Positions 21,765-31,496 of a stretch of DNA of 64,000 nt are shown piece after piece. Origin of the DNA: Fistulifera solaris (lineage: Eukaryota > Bacillariophyta > Bacillariophyceae > Naviculales > Stauroneidaceae); NCBI GenBank assembly GCA_030295235.1, contig AP026162.1:2294001-2358000 (forward strand). Direction: 5' to 3'. The translations under genes and the position numbers were made by a program. Position 1 is the first letter of the stretch, and every line of letters starts with the position of its first letter. The notes below the pieces were generated by a model. That model made no database searches and had not been told where the DNA came from. It was given only the letters and a program-made list of their open reading frames with translations.

Positions 21765-23441
21765 TCAGCAAAGATTCGCATCTTGCTTGTCGTGTTTGCT
21801 CGCGCGTTTGCTTTCCAAAATGCCCTCGAGTTGCGCTAAGAGCTCTCTCGACAGTGGGGGAGGCGGTTTCGTCCACAGTAGATCCGCCTTCCCTACCTCT
21901 TTTAGGCGCTTCGAGTCTTCGGGAAGATGAGCACTCACACCAACAAGAACAGGTCGATTCTTAGCTATAGCGGCGAATCGTTGCAAAAGTAAGGAGCCCG
22001 ATGCGTTCGCATTACCGCAAACTCCTGGTTGTTGACGATGGAAGAGCTTCAGGCGCTCTTCAACAATAATGAGGTCAAACGTGGTTTTGAGTACTTGCTT
22101 CAGTGCTTCTTCGCTCGTTTTACACGTAGAGATCATGGCATCGGGGATGGCTTGCTGGAAGGTCTTGGCGAATAGCTTGAGACAGATGTCGTAAGGGTCC
22201 ACAATTAGAATCCTCTTGATCGAGTTGCTAGCTTCAGGTGAACGAATTTCGTCCAAACTGTCCAGCGCGGGAAAGGTAAGATCGATCGAATCAGCTCGCA
22301 ACGCCGCGTGTGAGAACAGCGCTTTCGTGGAAGTAGGAGTGACTTGTCGTTCAATGACACGGCCGGTTCCAGTAGGAATGATCTCGGTGCGTGTAAACGC
22401 CATAATCCTCCGAATAGCTTCCAGTTTGAAGGCGTGCATTTCCGCCGCAGTGTACCAGATACACACTGCTTCCTCTTCGCTCCGGCTAAACTCTCGTACT
22501 AGAACTCGCGCATCGAAAACAACATCGTGCGCGGCTGGTGAGATCGGACGAGGCAACCGCAGATCGTCGGGGCAATTATTGTCAGAGACCGGAGATTGGT
22601 CCTCACTTGTATCACTGGAGGCCAGTGAGGGAATATCGGATTCAACTGAAGATACTTTCTCGACTTCATTCGATCGTTTGCGCGCAGTCCCGTAGGAACT
22701 CGAGCGAAGTATCGAAGGAGGCTTGTTTACTTTCCTCTGAGACTCCGTATCCGACTCGCGGTCACTTCGTACTGAAGAAATGTCGCTATGGAAGGAGTCG
22801 GATCCGGTGGAAGAAGACAACGCTCGTAACGGAGAGACACGAACCGGTAGAATGGACCTTCTCCTTCCGTTTATTTTTGTTGGTTGCGCGGCTCGGGGAA
22901 AATGTGATCGAGATGGATCTGATTGACTTATTGCCTTGTTTTTATTGTTGTTGTTCTCTTCTCGCTCTAACCTGCTTTGCTTCATTACAGCTTTAAAGCC
23001 TTCCGATTCCATTCGAGGTGCGAGTGGGAGTGCAGGTAAGAAACGAGCCGAAACGTCCAAGCCAAGCCGTGTCATTTGTTCGCGAGAAAGTAACGGGCTT
23101 AAGGGTAGCATGTGGCTGCACTTGAAGTCAGCATTGCTACCATGACTGAGCGCTATATCCTTCAATGTCAGATTGCCTGATAGATCTTTCTTTGCCTCCG
23201 ATACCTCCGAGATACAATCAATGGTCGATCTCGGGGACGGCATGCTTTCCTCGTGAAGTGCGGGGAAGATTACCCTCCGTTGTTTCACGTGAGCCGGCAT
23301 ATTATATGAACGTGCACACTTGGTATGATTGCCACGAGGGGATGGCTTTGGTTGAAGATCGCGAGGAATAGAAAATAGTGAAACCGAAAACACATCCACG
23401 TTTTCCGCCCGCACCGGACTCGAAGAGTTTGCGTGAAGCAT
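21765..23441 (-). CDS. Receiver-domain (response-regulator-like) protein with altered phosphorylation site
   Basis: A 558-residue single-exon protein. The first 270 residues are disordered and Ser-rich. Residues of about 305-350 hold a segment often seen in diatom proteins (FDARVLVREFSRSEEEAV, WYTAAEMHAFKLEAIRRIMA). The C-terminal 140 residues, from about 409, fold-match a CheY-like receiver: KRILIVDPYD at strand 1, TFDLIIVEERL at strand 3, PVLVGVSAH at strand 4 and LLWTKPP with the conserved Lys525. The usual phospho-acceptor Asp is Glu461, and the acidic pair after strand 1 is DP rather than DD. It is therefore probably a constitutive or phosphorylation-independent receiver. No output domain is recognised. 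Confidence 0.75.
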   Translation of the reverse strand: MLHANSSSPVRAENVDVFSVSLFSIPRDLQPKPSPRGNHTKCARSYNMPAHVKQRRVIFPALHEESMPSPRSTIDCISEVSEAKKDLSGNLTLKDIALSHGSNADFKCSHMLPLSPLLSREQMTRLGLDVSARFLPALPLAPRMESEGFKAVMKQSRLEREENNNNKNKAISQSDPSRSHFPRAAQPTKINGRRRSILPVRVSPLRALSSSTGSDSFHSDISSVRSDRESDTESQRKVNKPPSILRSSSYGTARKRSNEVEKVSSVESDIPSLASSDTSEDQSPVSDNNCPDDLRLPRPISPAAHDVVFDARVLVREFSRSEEEAVCIWYTAAEMHAFKLEAIRRIMAFTRTEIIPTGTGRVIERQVTPTSTKALFSHAALRADSIDLTFPALDSLDEIRSPEASNSIKRILIVDPYDICLKLFAKTFQQAIPDAMISTCKTSEEALKQVLKTTFDLIIVEERLKLFHRQQPGVCGNANASGSLLLQRFAAIAKNRPVLVGVSAHLPEDSKRLKEVGKADLLWTKPPPPLSRELLAQLEGILESKRASKHDKQDANLC

Positions 23442-24109
23442 GTTAAAATAGAAAACGAACGCTGTATGTTCGCATTAGCAACACGGGTTACCCCGTGTGC
23501 TTGTGTTGGCAATGATGAAGGAGCTCGCGGTGATGCGAAGACCGAAGAAGATCGCCACCGTCGCAATAATACAGCAACGAGCAACGAGCATAAAAATGGA
23601 AAGGGGCCATCAGATTTCGGAATGCCAATATTGTTCGACGAGAGAAAAGGTGCAACTGTACTATATGCCTTACAGTACAACTTGCACGATAGAAGTAGAA
23701 AGTAGAAAACAAATCTTTCGTGCGGTGCTGGTCGCGTTCTTATTGACACCTAAATACGGTCACTTTCGGCTTAAATACGAAATGCCGGACGCCGAATTCC
23801 TTTCACCTTATATCACGGAAAATGTACAGAGCTTCTTACTTCGGAATGCAGATGTGTTCTTCGATTCTTCACTTGGTTCTTCGGTGCTTCCTCTCCCGTT
23901 TTTTATTTTTTGCAGATGGTTCCGGTGTGACATCGGACAGGCGATCGGAGTTCGAAGGACACATTTTTGACTTTTTGCGCTGATGTGTTTTTTCCCATCA
24001 TCAGATCATCGCGATGACGGATACCACGATGATGATGAAAAATGCAATAATTTGCGGACAAGAGCCACAAATCAGAAACAAGACTAAAAAATCGACTTAA
24101 TATCTCACC
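23442..24109. other. Divergent promoter region
   Basis: Between the receiver protein (-) and the lumen-type protein (+). Open frames on both strands (for example 23497-23970) have no recognisable domain and overlap each other, so I do not call them. No structural RNA seen. Confidence 0.4.
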
Positions 24110-24599
24110 ATGGCTAAGTTCTTACTTCATTGCTTGCTTGTCTCTTATTGCTCGGGCCTGCAACTGCCGCTACCTAGAAAGGCCGATTCGTTTCCGTCGG
24201 CCGTCGCGTCTCCCTCTCCTATGGAACCTCCTGTAAGTCGTCGCGCCATGTTCCAGTCCGCCGGAATCGCATCGGCCGCTCTTTTCGGTATCGCTTCACA
24301 GTCGAATGCCCTTGATATGGACGCGTTCATGAATGCAGAGGTATGTCTAGCACGCAGAACCTGATAGCGATCTTGTCGTCCGCTCACTCTGTATACAGAT
24401 TGAATCTAGCACAAAGAACTGCAATCCGAAAACGGACCCGAAATGTATTCCGAAACTGACTCCGGATGAAGCTCTTTGCAAGTACGGCCAAAGCGGAAAT
24501 GCGAGGGCTGAGGCCTGTAAACGCGTTCGTGCTGCGGGTGGCGACGTTCCGAAACCAGGCTCGCAAGGCAAAAGTTTGGGCGGAGCGTATGCCATGTAA
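24110..24599 (+). CDS. Small plastid (thylakoid-lumen type) protein
   Basis: Two exons (24110-24340, 24399-24599) with a 58-nt intron (GTATGT...ACAG, phase 0) give 143 residues. The N-terminus is layered: an ER-type signal (FLLHCLLVSYCSGLQLP), then a second targeting signal with twin Arg and a hydrophobic stretch ending in Ala-x-Ala (SRRAMFQSAGIASAALFGIA, SQSNA|LDM), which is the pattern for Tat-route thylakoid import. The mature part is about 84 residues and has four Cys (TKNCNPKTDPKCIPKLTPDE, LCKYGQ, EACKRVRAAGG). I recognise the style of small photosystem-associated lumen proteins of red-lineage algae but cannot name it. Confidence 0.8.
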
Positions 24600-24710
24600 A
24601 ATTTATGGAAGCTAAAACGGCCAACGGATCATCACGACAATATTAAATACTTTACAAGTGATCAAAAGGTAACGGGAAAGATTTAAATTATAAAAATCGA
24701 GTTCTTTTTA

Positions 24711-27671
24711 TCACTTCGACTCAGGAGGTATCGACTGTGATTTACGGTCATACTCGACAGGATGTTTGGGTAGAAGTTCAGGCCGTAAAAAAACTGGTAT
24801 ATCCGTCTGAGCGTCCTTCGTTGAGGGTTTTCCTTTCGATGGAGAAGGAGATCGTTTCTCGGAGCCAGTTTGCTGTCTTCCTTGAAGAGATGCTCTGCTA
24901 TCGGGTTGTCGAGGTTTGGAAGGTTGCGTAAATAAACCATGAACACCAGTGATCTTGGAGCTGAATTTGCGCAGCGAACGAAGAGGAACTTTTCTGTTTT
25001 TTTACAGAAGGTGAATCAGGTCGAGTAGCGTTAGATATGCCGACGAGAAAGCTGGGCTGTCTCTGTCCTTTCGTTGAGTTAGTACTTGTTATATTGTGAA
25101 GACTCGGAAGTGGTCGATGGAAAGAGTTCTGCTTTGACGATTGTACTAATGCATTTGTAGATGACCTTGAAGGCTTAGTAACTAAACCGTGGACGCCTGT
25201 GAGCTTTGAAAACGCTTTGCGTAGCTTTCGTAGCGGCACATTTCTTTGAGAGGAAGGGTCTTGCTTTTGTTGGGACTTTCCTCCTTTGTTCGTTTCTGCC
25301 TGCCGTGGCAGCACATTAGTTGCATTCCTTGGCTTGTTGATTGCTTCCGGCTTTTGCTCTGATTGACCACTCATGTAATTCTGGAGTAAATGTGGCATTT
25401 TGGGTTGAAGCGCGTCCTGGTTGGTGCTCGACGCATTCTTCATCGAAGAAGCTCGAGCAGCTTCTACTTTGTCAAGCAGGCTAACTTCCTTTTGTTTTGC
25501 AACGTTCAGATCCTTCTCGAGCTGCGCCGCTTTTTCTTCCGCTTGGCGAAGTTGACTTGTCGTCCGCTGTATCTCCTGCAACAAGGATTCACGCTCGCGT
25601 GCATTCGTACTTGTGAAATTATCCAAAGCATTTTGTAGTTGCAGGAGTTCGTTTTCTTTCGATTGCAAAGCAGAGATTGCGGAATCGGCTTGTTGAGAAA
25701 TCGCCTGCTTGTCTTCTTGTATGGTCGATAACTGAGCTTCTAGATTCTCTTTACTGTCTTCCAGTGATTTGAGCTTCTGCACCAAAGCTTGAAATTCCTC
25801 ATTCGCCACGGACTGACCCTCGACTCTTGCCAGGTTTCCTTGTGTTGTATTGTATGCTTGCTCCAGAGAGAAATACTGCGTTGATAAGAATCCATTCTCG
25901 TCCTGCAAGGTCGCAATCTGCTTCTTCAGTTCGTTTACGTTGTGTTCAAGTTGGCTTTGCGTTCGTTTGATCATATCTCGTTCATTTCGCATATGGTCAT
26001 TCTCAAGCTTCAGCTTACTCCTCGCTTGAATGAGCTCTTCAATCAGCTCACGGAATTCTTCGTGCTCTTTTTGAAGACTGACGACCTCGTCTTCAAGCAA
26101 TTTCCTATTTTCGCTAACCTTTTTGGCGTTGAGTTCCATCTCGAGACATTCTTGTTCTCTGGTTTCGATTTCACGCCTGGCAACAGCGAAATCTCCTAAG
26201 CGTTCCTCAAGCTTACGAACATACGTTCCAATCATGGTAAGATTTGATTCAGTCATCTGGATCGCATCTTCCTTTCCCGGATCGTGGATTGCAGATTCGC
26301 TATCTCTTCGTCATGACATAGAAGCAGCGATTCAATTTCATTCTGCAAGCGCTCGATTTCAACTCTAGCAAACTTCAAATCTTCTGCCATTCGTTGGGTC
26401 TTCGGAGCTTCTTCGCTCATGTCTTTCTTCAATTGCCGCAATGCTGCTTTGAGAACAACTCTGTCTTCCTCAAAAACCCCAATTCTATCATTCAGCTCAT
26501 CCATTATTTCATCCCGAGACTTGACTTGTTCCGCGAGAGCAGTGTTGTTTCTCTGTAAATTCGTGACCGTAGCTTCGAGTTCCTCGACATTCTCTCGTTC
26601 CCGCTGTAACGCCGCTAGAAGCGTTGACCGCGCCTCCTCTCGTAGCGATTCTAAACTTTCATCAACGGGATCGACAATTGAGCCCCATCCGAACAGCCAT
26701 GCGAAGAAACCTCGTTTCTTTCTTGATTTCCGGAGATGATGCGATGTCGTTGACTCCTCATCTTGATCTGCGATTCGATGTCTCTCGACCAGAGTCGAAA
26801 GTTCTTCCGCTTTCAAGGTCATTTTCGTCAACTTTGAACCCAACGCTTCTGATTCATTCCGAAGTCTGGCTACTTGTTCCACGTGCTCACTACATTTTTG
26901 TCGCCATTCCTCTACGCTTCCTTCTAATATAGCTATTTGCTTGCCCATTTCAGTGCAGTTGTTTTGGTACTGCAAGAGATCGTTGCGCTCCTTCGCCATG
27001 GTTGCCTCCGTTTCAATGACACGTTCCGTCAGTACGTCCAGTTGCCGCACATGCAAGTCTTCCCGCTGCTGCATATGAGCCAACTGTGCGGTGATATTGG
27101 CCACATGAGCTCGTAAGCCTTGCTCGCGCTGAAAGGCAATTTCGAGATCGTGCTGCATCCCTTGTATGACATAGTTCGGTGGCTGTAACGGACGGCCTAG
27201 TCCATTTCCGCGATTTTGTTGTTTGAAGGGAATATGTCTAGGTGGCTGCAAAACATGTCCCGGATTTTGTGGCGTAGTCTTAGGTAAGCTTGTTGTCGGC
27301 GGTTGTTGCGAGAACATATTCACATCTTCGGAATTTTGTGTTTGATAGCCCAGCGCTTCATCCAAATCACCCAGTGTATTGACGCCAGTAAATTGCGCAG
27401 GTGGTGGCGGCGGAGGAGGAGGATGAATCTGGGGCAAGCCATTCGGAAGGGGTGGAGGAGGCTTCTGGAGCGAAGGACCGCCCAACCGTGGTTGGTCGTC
27501 CTGTTGGGACGACTCATCATTCCGGGTGGCACCAAAACCAAAAATCGTTGCCGCTCTTCCAATGATAGCAGCATCAATATAAGAGTAATTGGAGGTACAA
27601 ACCCAGAGGTAAAACACCAGAAAGCGTGCGGTAAAACCCTTCATTGGATAATTCATTCTTTGTGATCTCAA
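24711..27671 (-). CDS. Long secretory coiled-coil protein with Pro-rich N-terminus (two one-base breaks)
   Basis: The first frame (27671-26253) begins with a hydrophobic signal-like segment (ARFLVFYLWVCTSNYSYIDA). A Pro-rich part with a run of prolines comes next, and then a long coiled-coil interrupted by a basic and aromatic patch (KSRKKRGFFAWLFGWGSI). The second frame starts in the overlap ATGA at 26256-26253 and continues the coiled-coil. One extra base in the T3 run at 26273-26275 would fuse them (STIRE-EDAIQMTESN). Near the C-terminus a motif KAFSKLTGVHGLVTKPS is followed about 80 residues later by a copy, RKFSSKITGVHGLFTQPS, but only if the frame changes at the T7 run 24997-25003. That frame ends at 24711. 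The fused product would be about 985 residues. Function unknown. Confidence 0.72.
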
Positions 27672-28734
27672 CTAAAATGGAGAAAACCCGCTTCTCCCCA
27701 AAGAAGCCTCTCGTGCTTCCGCTCTTAGTGACAGGGAGATGAGGTAAAATCGAGTGTCACTTCAAATGGCGTCCCCAAGCGAACAGAGGCAAAATAATGA
27801 TTGTAACAATGCTCGAAACATCCATGTGCAATAATTACATTTATTGTCGAAAGCCGGACCATGGTCAACGACACGTGTAAAAAATTCGTTTTCTTAGGAA
27901 CGGATGAAGGTCAAGCGGTCAATCTTTAACTTTAATGGAACACGTAGGGTGGAACCGTGAATGAACAATGAACTGAGGAGGCAGAACAACGACATTCCAA
28001 GTTCGAGAAGTTGGACATCATCGGAACTCGGAACATGGAGCGCACGACGTACGCACGTGTGTGCTAGGTGGTACACATTGTGAATAATGACGTCAGAGTG
28101 TCCTGACACCGAACCGTATCTGTGCGTTCTGTGTTCGATGTCCGTTCACGTCACTACTTGAATTTTGACCAGATAACTATCAATTAAGAAGTAGGAAACA
28201 ACGAATGAAGAAGATTGCTGTTTGGAGATTGGGGAGTACTTTCAATCAGCAATGATTGAGTACCGGATCAACCATGGCTTCTGATTTGAGACGAGCCTTT
28301 CTTATTACTTGTGGGAAATTGTGTTGATGTCGAATGAAAAGTACGACTACGGTCAAAAGGACAATCGTCTATGTCGCATTAAAGTACTGTAAGTTGTTTT
28401 GTAAATGTTTCTACTTGTAATCGTATTGTGATTGCTGATTGGCCACCGCAGACCGCAGCTCGTACACCAAGGCTAATGGTCGTGGAAGAAAAGAATCGGA
28501 AAATTAGAATATCAGCATCACGGTTTAATTGCCGTCTTTTCAACCTTTATAAGCGGTAGTTCATCCAAAAAATGAAAGGGCTCTTAAATCGGAACGCACC
28601 TCTCCGGAGCTGTCCGCCCCTCAGCTCTCCCAGCGCAGCGTGAAAAATAATAGTCGCAGCCAATCCAATTTCACCGCCACCGGCATAACGTCAAAACTCA
28701 TTTGGCAGCCTTTATTGGCCAATCCCCTTTGACC
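27672..28734. other. Long divergent intergenic region with CRE palindrome and CCAAT boxes
   Basis: At 1.06 kb this is the longest gene-free stretch in the window. It lies between the coiled-coil gene (-) and the RING/GAF gene (+). It holds a full TGACGTCA palindrome at 28088-28095 and ATTGG/CCAAT motifs near 28438, 28662 and 28712. No gene supported. Confidence 0.5.
28088..28095. promoter_or_regulatory. TGACGTCA (CRE-type) palindrome
   Basis: A perfect 8-bp bZIP site. TGACGT-type elements mediate CO2/cAMP-responsive transcription in P. tricornutum carbonic anhydrase promoters. Function at this site is inferred. Confidence 0.45.
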
Positions 28735-31262
28735 ATGGCATCCATCAGCTTCGACTTGGATTTTGGCATCCCAGCAAACACCTCGGCCTTTGCAAGTATT
28801 GCAATGGACGGGGACGAATATGTGAGCTGCAGTCGTTGTGGCCATGGTGGTTGCGATATTCGCGTCTTCGGCTGCGGTTGCACCGTTCATGCGGTACGTA
28901 CTGACGTAGATTTCTACGTGCGGCGGCATCGGGTCGCTGTTTTTTCCTCCGATTCCGACCCGTATCGATGGCTTGATCTTGTTCCTTTAATAGTAAACAA
29001 AGAAACTATTGATTACTTGCTCGCCTGAGACTTGTAAAGCAGTTTGCGCAGCGTTGCGTTTCGAAATTGCGGGCCAAAGTGATCATAATATGCCGACTGT
29101 TGAACCTATCTCTCATCTCTCACAATATCTTTTCCTTTTACATTCATCACTTCTCTATTCTTCAGCGCTGCATGGCTTTGAACCCCAACGGACCCTTGAC
29201 GACTTGTACTTTGTGCCACAAACCCACGAATGGCCTCTATCTCTTCCCCATGTCCTTTCGCGAGATTGATGAAGCGGCCAAGATTGCTTCCTCGTTGCTG
29301 GACGCCAAAGGCCGCGGACGGAAGCGGAAGGGAGCTCCGGAAGACGAGTTTCCGGGAGCCTACTTGACGGAACGCCGCACCGGTCGCTGGACGACGGATG
29401 AGATGGCCTACTGTGACAAGCTCATTGAGAAGTTCGAAAAGGGCGAAGTGCCCATTGAAGACGGCTCCAAGCTGAACGAATTCCTGGGAAACATGCTCAA
29501 GTCGAAGCAATCGCGTCTCACCAAGAAGATGAAAAACGCCAAGCTCTCGACGAGACTCTTCAAGCGTCTTTCCGGTTACATTGAAACCGAAGAAGCTCGT
29601 TTTTTCTCCGAGCTCGAAGAGGCCTTCTACCGTGGTATTACCGACCCCCAGGAACGCGCCGAAATTCGATTCCATATGCAGAAGGAATGGCGTGAGCAGT
29701 TCAGCCGAGTGTGCGCTGCCATTGGGCAGCCCTTGGATGCCGAAGCTTGGCTGAACAGCGTGGAGGAGATGGACCGCCGCGCTGCTCAGGCCAAGAACGC
29801 CGCCCGCGTTGCCAAGCGCAAGTTGATGATGGGCACCGCGTTGCGCTTGGATTCCCGCAACCCGGATTCAGGGGTCTTTATCGAAAAGACCGAAGCCGAG
29901 TCTCGCGTTGTTTCCATGAACGAGCCCGACATGGAACGCGAAATGGCTTCCATGTTCGCCGACGAAAGGGCAATTTCCAGTTTTGAGTTTCTCGATAAAA
30001 CGAGTCTTTTGCACTCCGCCCCCTTTCTCGCGAAAGCGACGACATACATGCAGCGTCATGCTATCCCTTTTGAACATATTGATATTTGGGTGCCGTCTTA
30101 CGTGCCGGCAGAGGGTAGCACGGATGAAGACATGACGTCGTGCCGTCTCTGCTACGCCGGCAGTGCCACCGTCGACAAACTCGTTGACGAAGATGGTAAG
30201 ACCCCCGATTGTTGACTTCGGATGAACAGTTCAATTTTTATGCGTTCGGAGACTACAGTCAAAAGTTTTCTTTTGATGTTGGCTGTGGTCTTCCTGGACG
30301 AGTTTACGAGTCTGGGCGTCCGACGTGGGAGCAAAGCGTACACAAGGCACCTCACAATCACTTTGAACGATGCGGTGGTGCCACCCAATGGGGTATTAAG
30401 ACAGTGATTGGTCTTCCTATTGCTAGTCCCAATGTTGGTCGAATTGTTGTTACGCTTTACTCCTGTTTTGATCGAACGAAAGATGAGGATCTGGTCTCTC
30501 GTCTAACCGAAGAGTTCACGAAAGTAAGTACAATTTAACAGAGAGTTGCTCTCTGAAAACATTCACTCACCCGAACAACTTTCGCAGCTCATGCCTTCTC
30601 CGAAGTGGAAACTTGTAGTTGACATTGGCGAGATTGAAGAGTCTCCTCCTTCGCTTTCTCTGGCTGACAATCTCGTGGAAGAGATTAATGACGTTGCAGA
30701 AATCAAAACAAGCGAGGATCTCAATCTTCTTGCCAACTTTGGCGTGGATACCAGCCTTCCCGTGAGAAACGAATCGCGTGCGGATGGCAGAGATCCAAGA
30801 GTCAACGAGGTAATTGCTCTACTAGGAGAATTCACGCCCTCTGACCCTGGGTCTCCCCTCCAACCCTATCTATCTGGGTTCATGTCTCTCCGCTTGTTGC
30901 TTCTCCGCCAGTCGCGAACTCCCGAGGAAGAAGATCTCGTGAACACGATGCTTGACTCGTTCTCCTCCTACACGTCGGGACGCCGAGAGCGTGCTGACAT
31001 TGCGGTGATGCTTGCCAGGGACTGCATGTTTTTGCTGAGCCAGCAGCTTTCTGTCTCACAGGTACAAAATCACCATTTTCAACAGCAACCATTTCAGAAT
31101 GGACAACCTTTTTTGGGCCATAATGCCCTCTCTGGCCAAGGCTCTAACATTGGGCTTTCGGTTTTTGGTCTGCCGTCCACCAGCTCCAGTCTTCAGAACT
31201 CTCCGGCTCTAACACCAATCCCGGCTCCGGGACCTGATTCGATGTCTATCGTTTCGAACTAA
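28735..31262 (+). CDS. Putative regulator: RING-like zinc finger, stramenopile helical domain, GAF-like GLPGRV domain (copy A, one-base break)
   Basis: Exon 1 is 28735-28893, in ACCATGG context. A 272-nt intron (GTACGT...TTCAG) follows, then exon 2 from 29166. Joined, the N-terminus is a cross-brace-like finger: [28 protein letters not shown]. Next come [20 protein letters not shown] and [18 protein letters not shown], a helical segment shared with the paralogue. At 30202-30206 (C5) the frame shifts by one base. The next frame continues with [20 protein letters not shown] and [20 protein letters not shown], like the GAF-related domain of plant NLP and bHLH-MYC factors. A 64-nt intron (30524-30587) precedes [15 protein letters not shown] and a C-terminal helix ([20 protein letters not shown]). 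The convergent paralogue is intact at the same point, which supports an error at C5. Transcriptional or ubiquitin-related role is inference. Confidence 0.75.
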
Positions 31263-31496
31263 GGTGCTAGTTGCCAAGCTTGTGGGCGGTCATACTTCAT
31301 TTTCATTTTTAAGAGTTCATGCTTTTTGCTTCTAATTTAAAAAGAATTCATTTGTGTTTATCCTATTCTACATGCCTATTTACGTACTGGTACATGTTAT
31401 GTTACGTAGTGGAATGGGTATAGCTCAGGGGCTCAATTGATCATTTTACTACACAATTTAATGTTTCTTTCGGGAATCAGCACCTTGCAAGAAGGC

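Noticed and set aside
23497-23970. 157-codon open frame on the + strand
   Set aside because: No domain, signal or composition bias typical of genes here, and it lies in a divergent promoter with overlapping frames on the other strand.
26253-26256. ATGA overlap between two long open frames, as in translationally coupled bacterial genes
   Set aside because: The locus is eukaryotic, both frames encode one continuous coiled-coil, and a single base in the T3 run at 26273-26275 joins them. A frame break explains it better than coupled translation.
31417-31460. GGGTATAGCTCAG resembling a tRNA 5' end
   Set aside because: No anticodon stem or T-arm follows at the right distance, so no cloverleaf can be formed.
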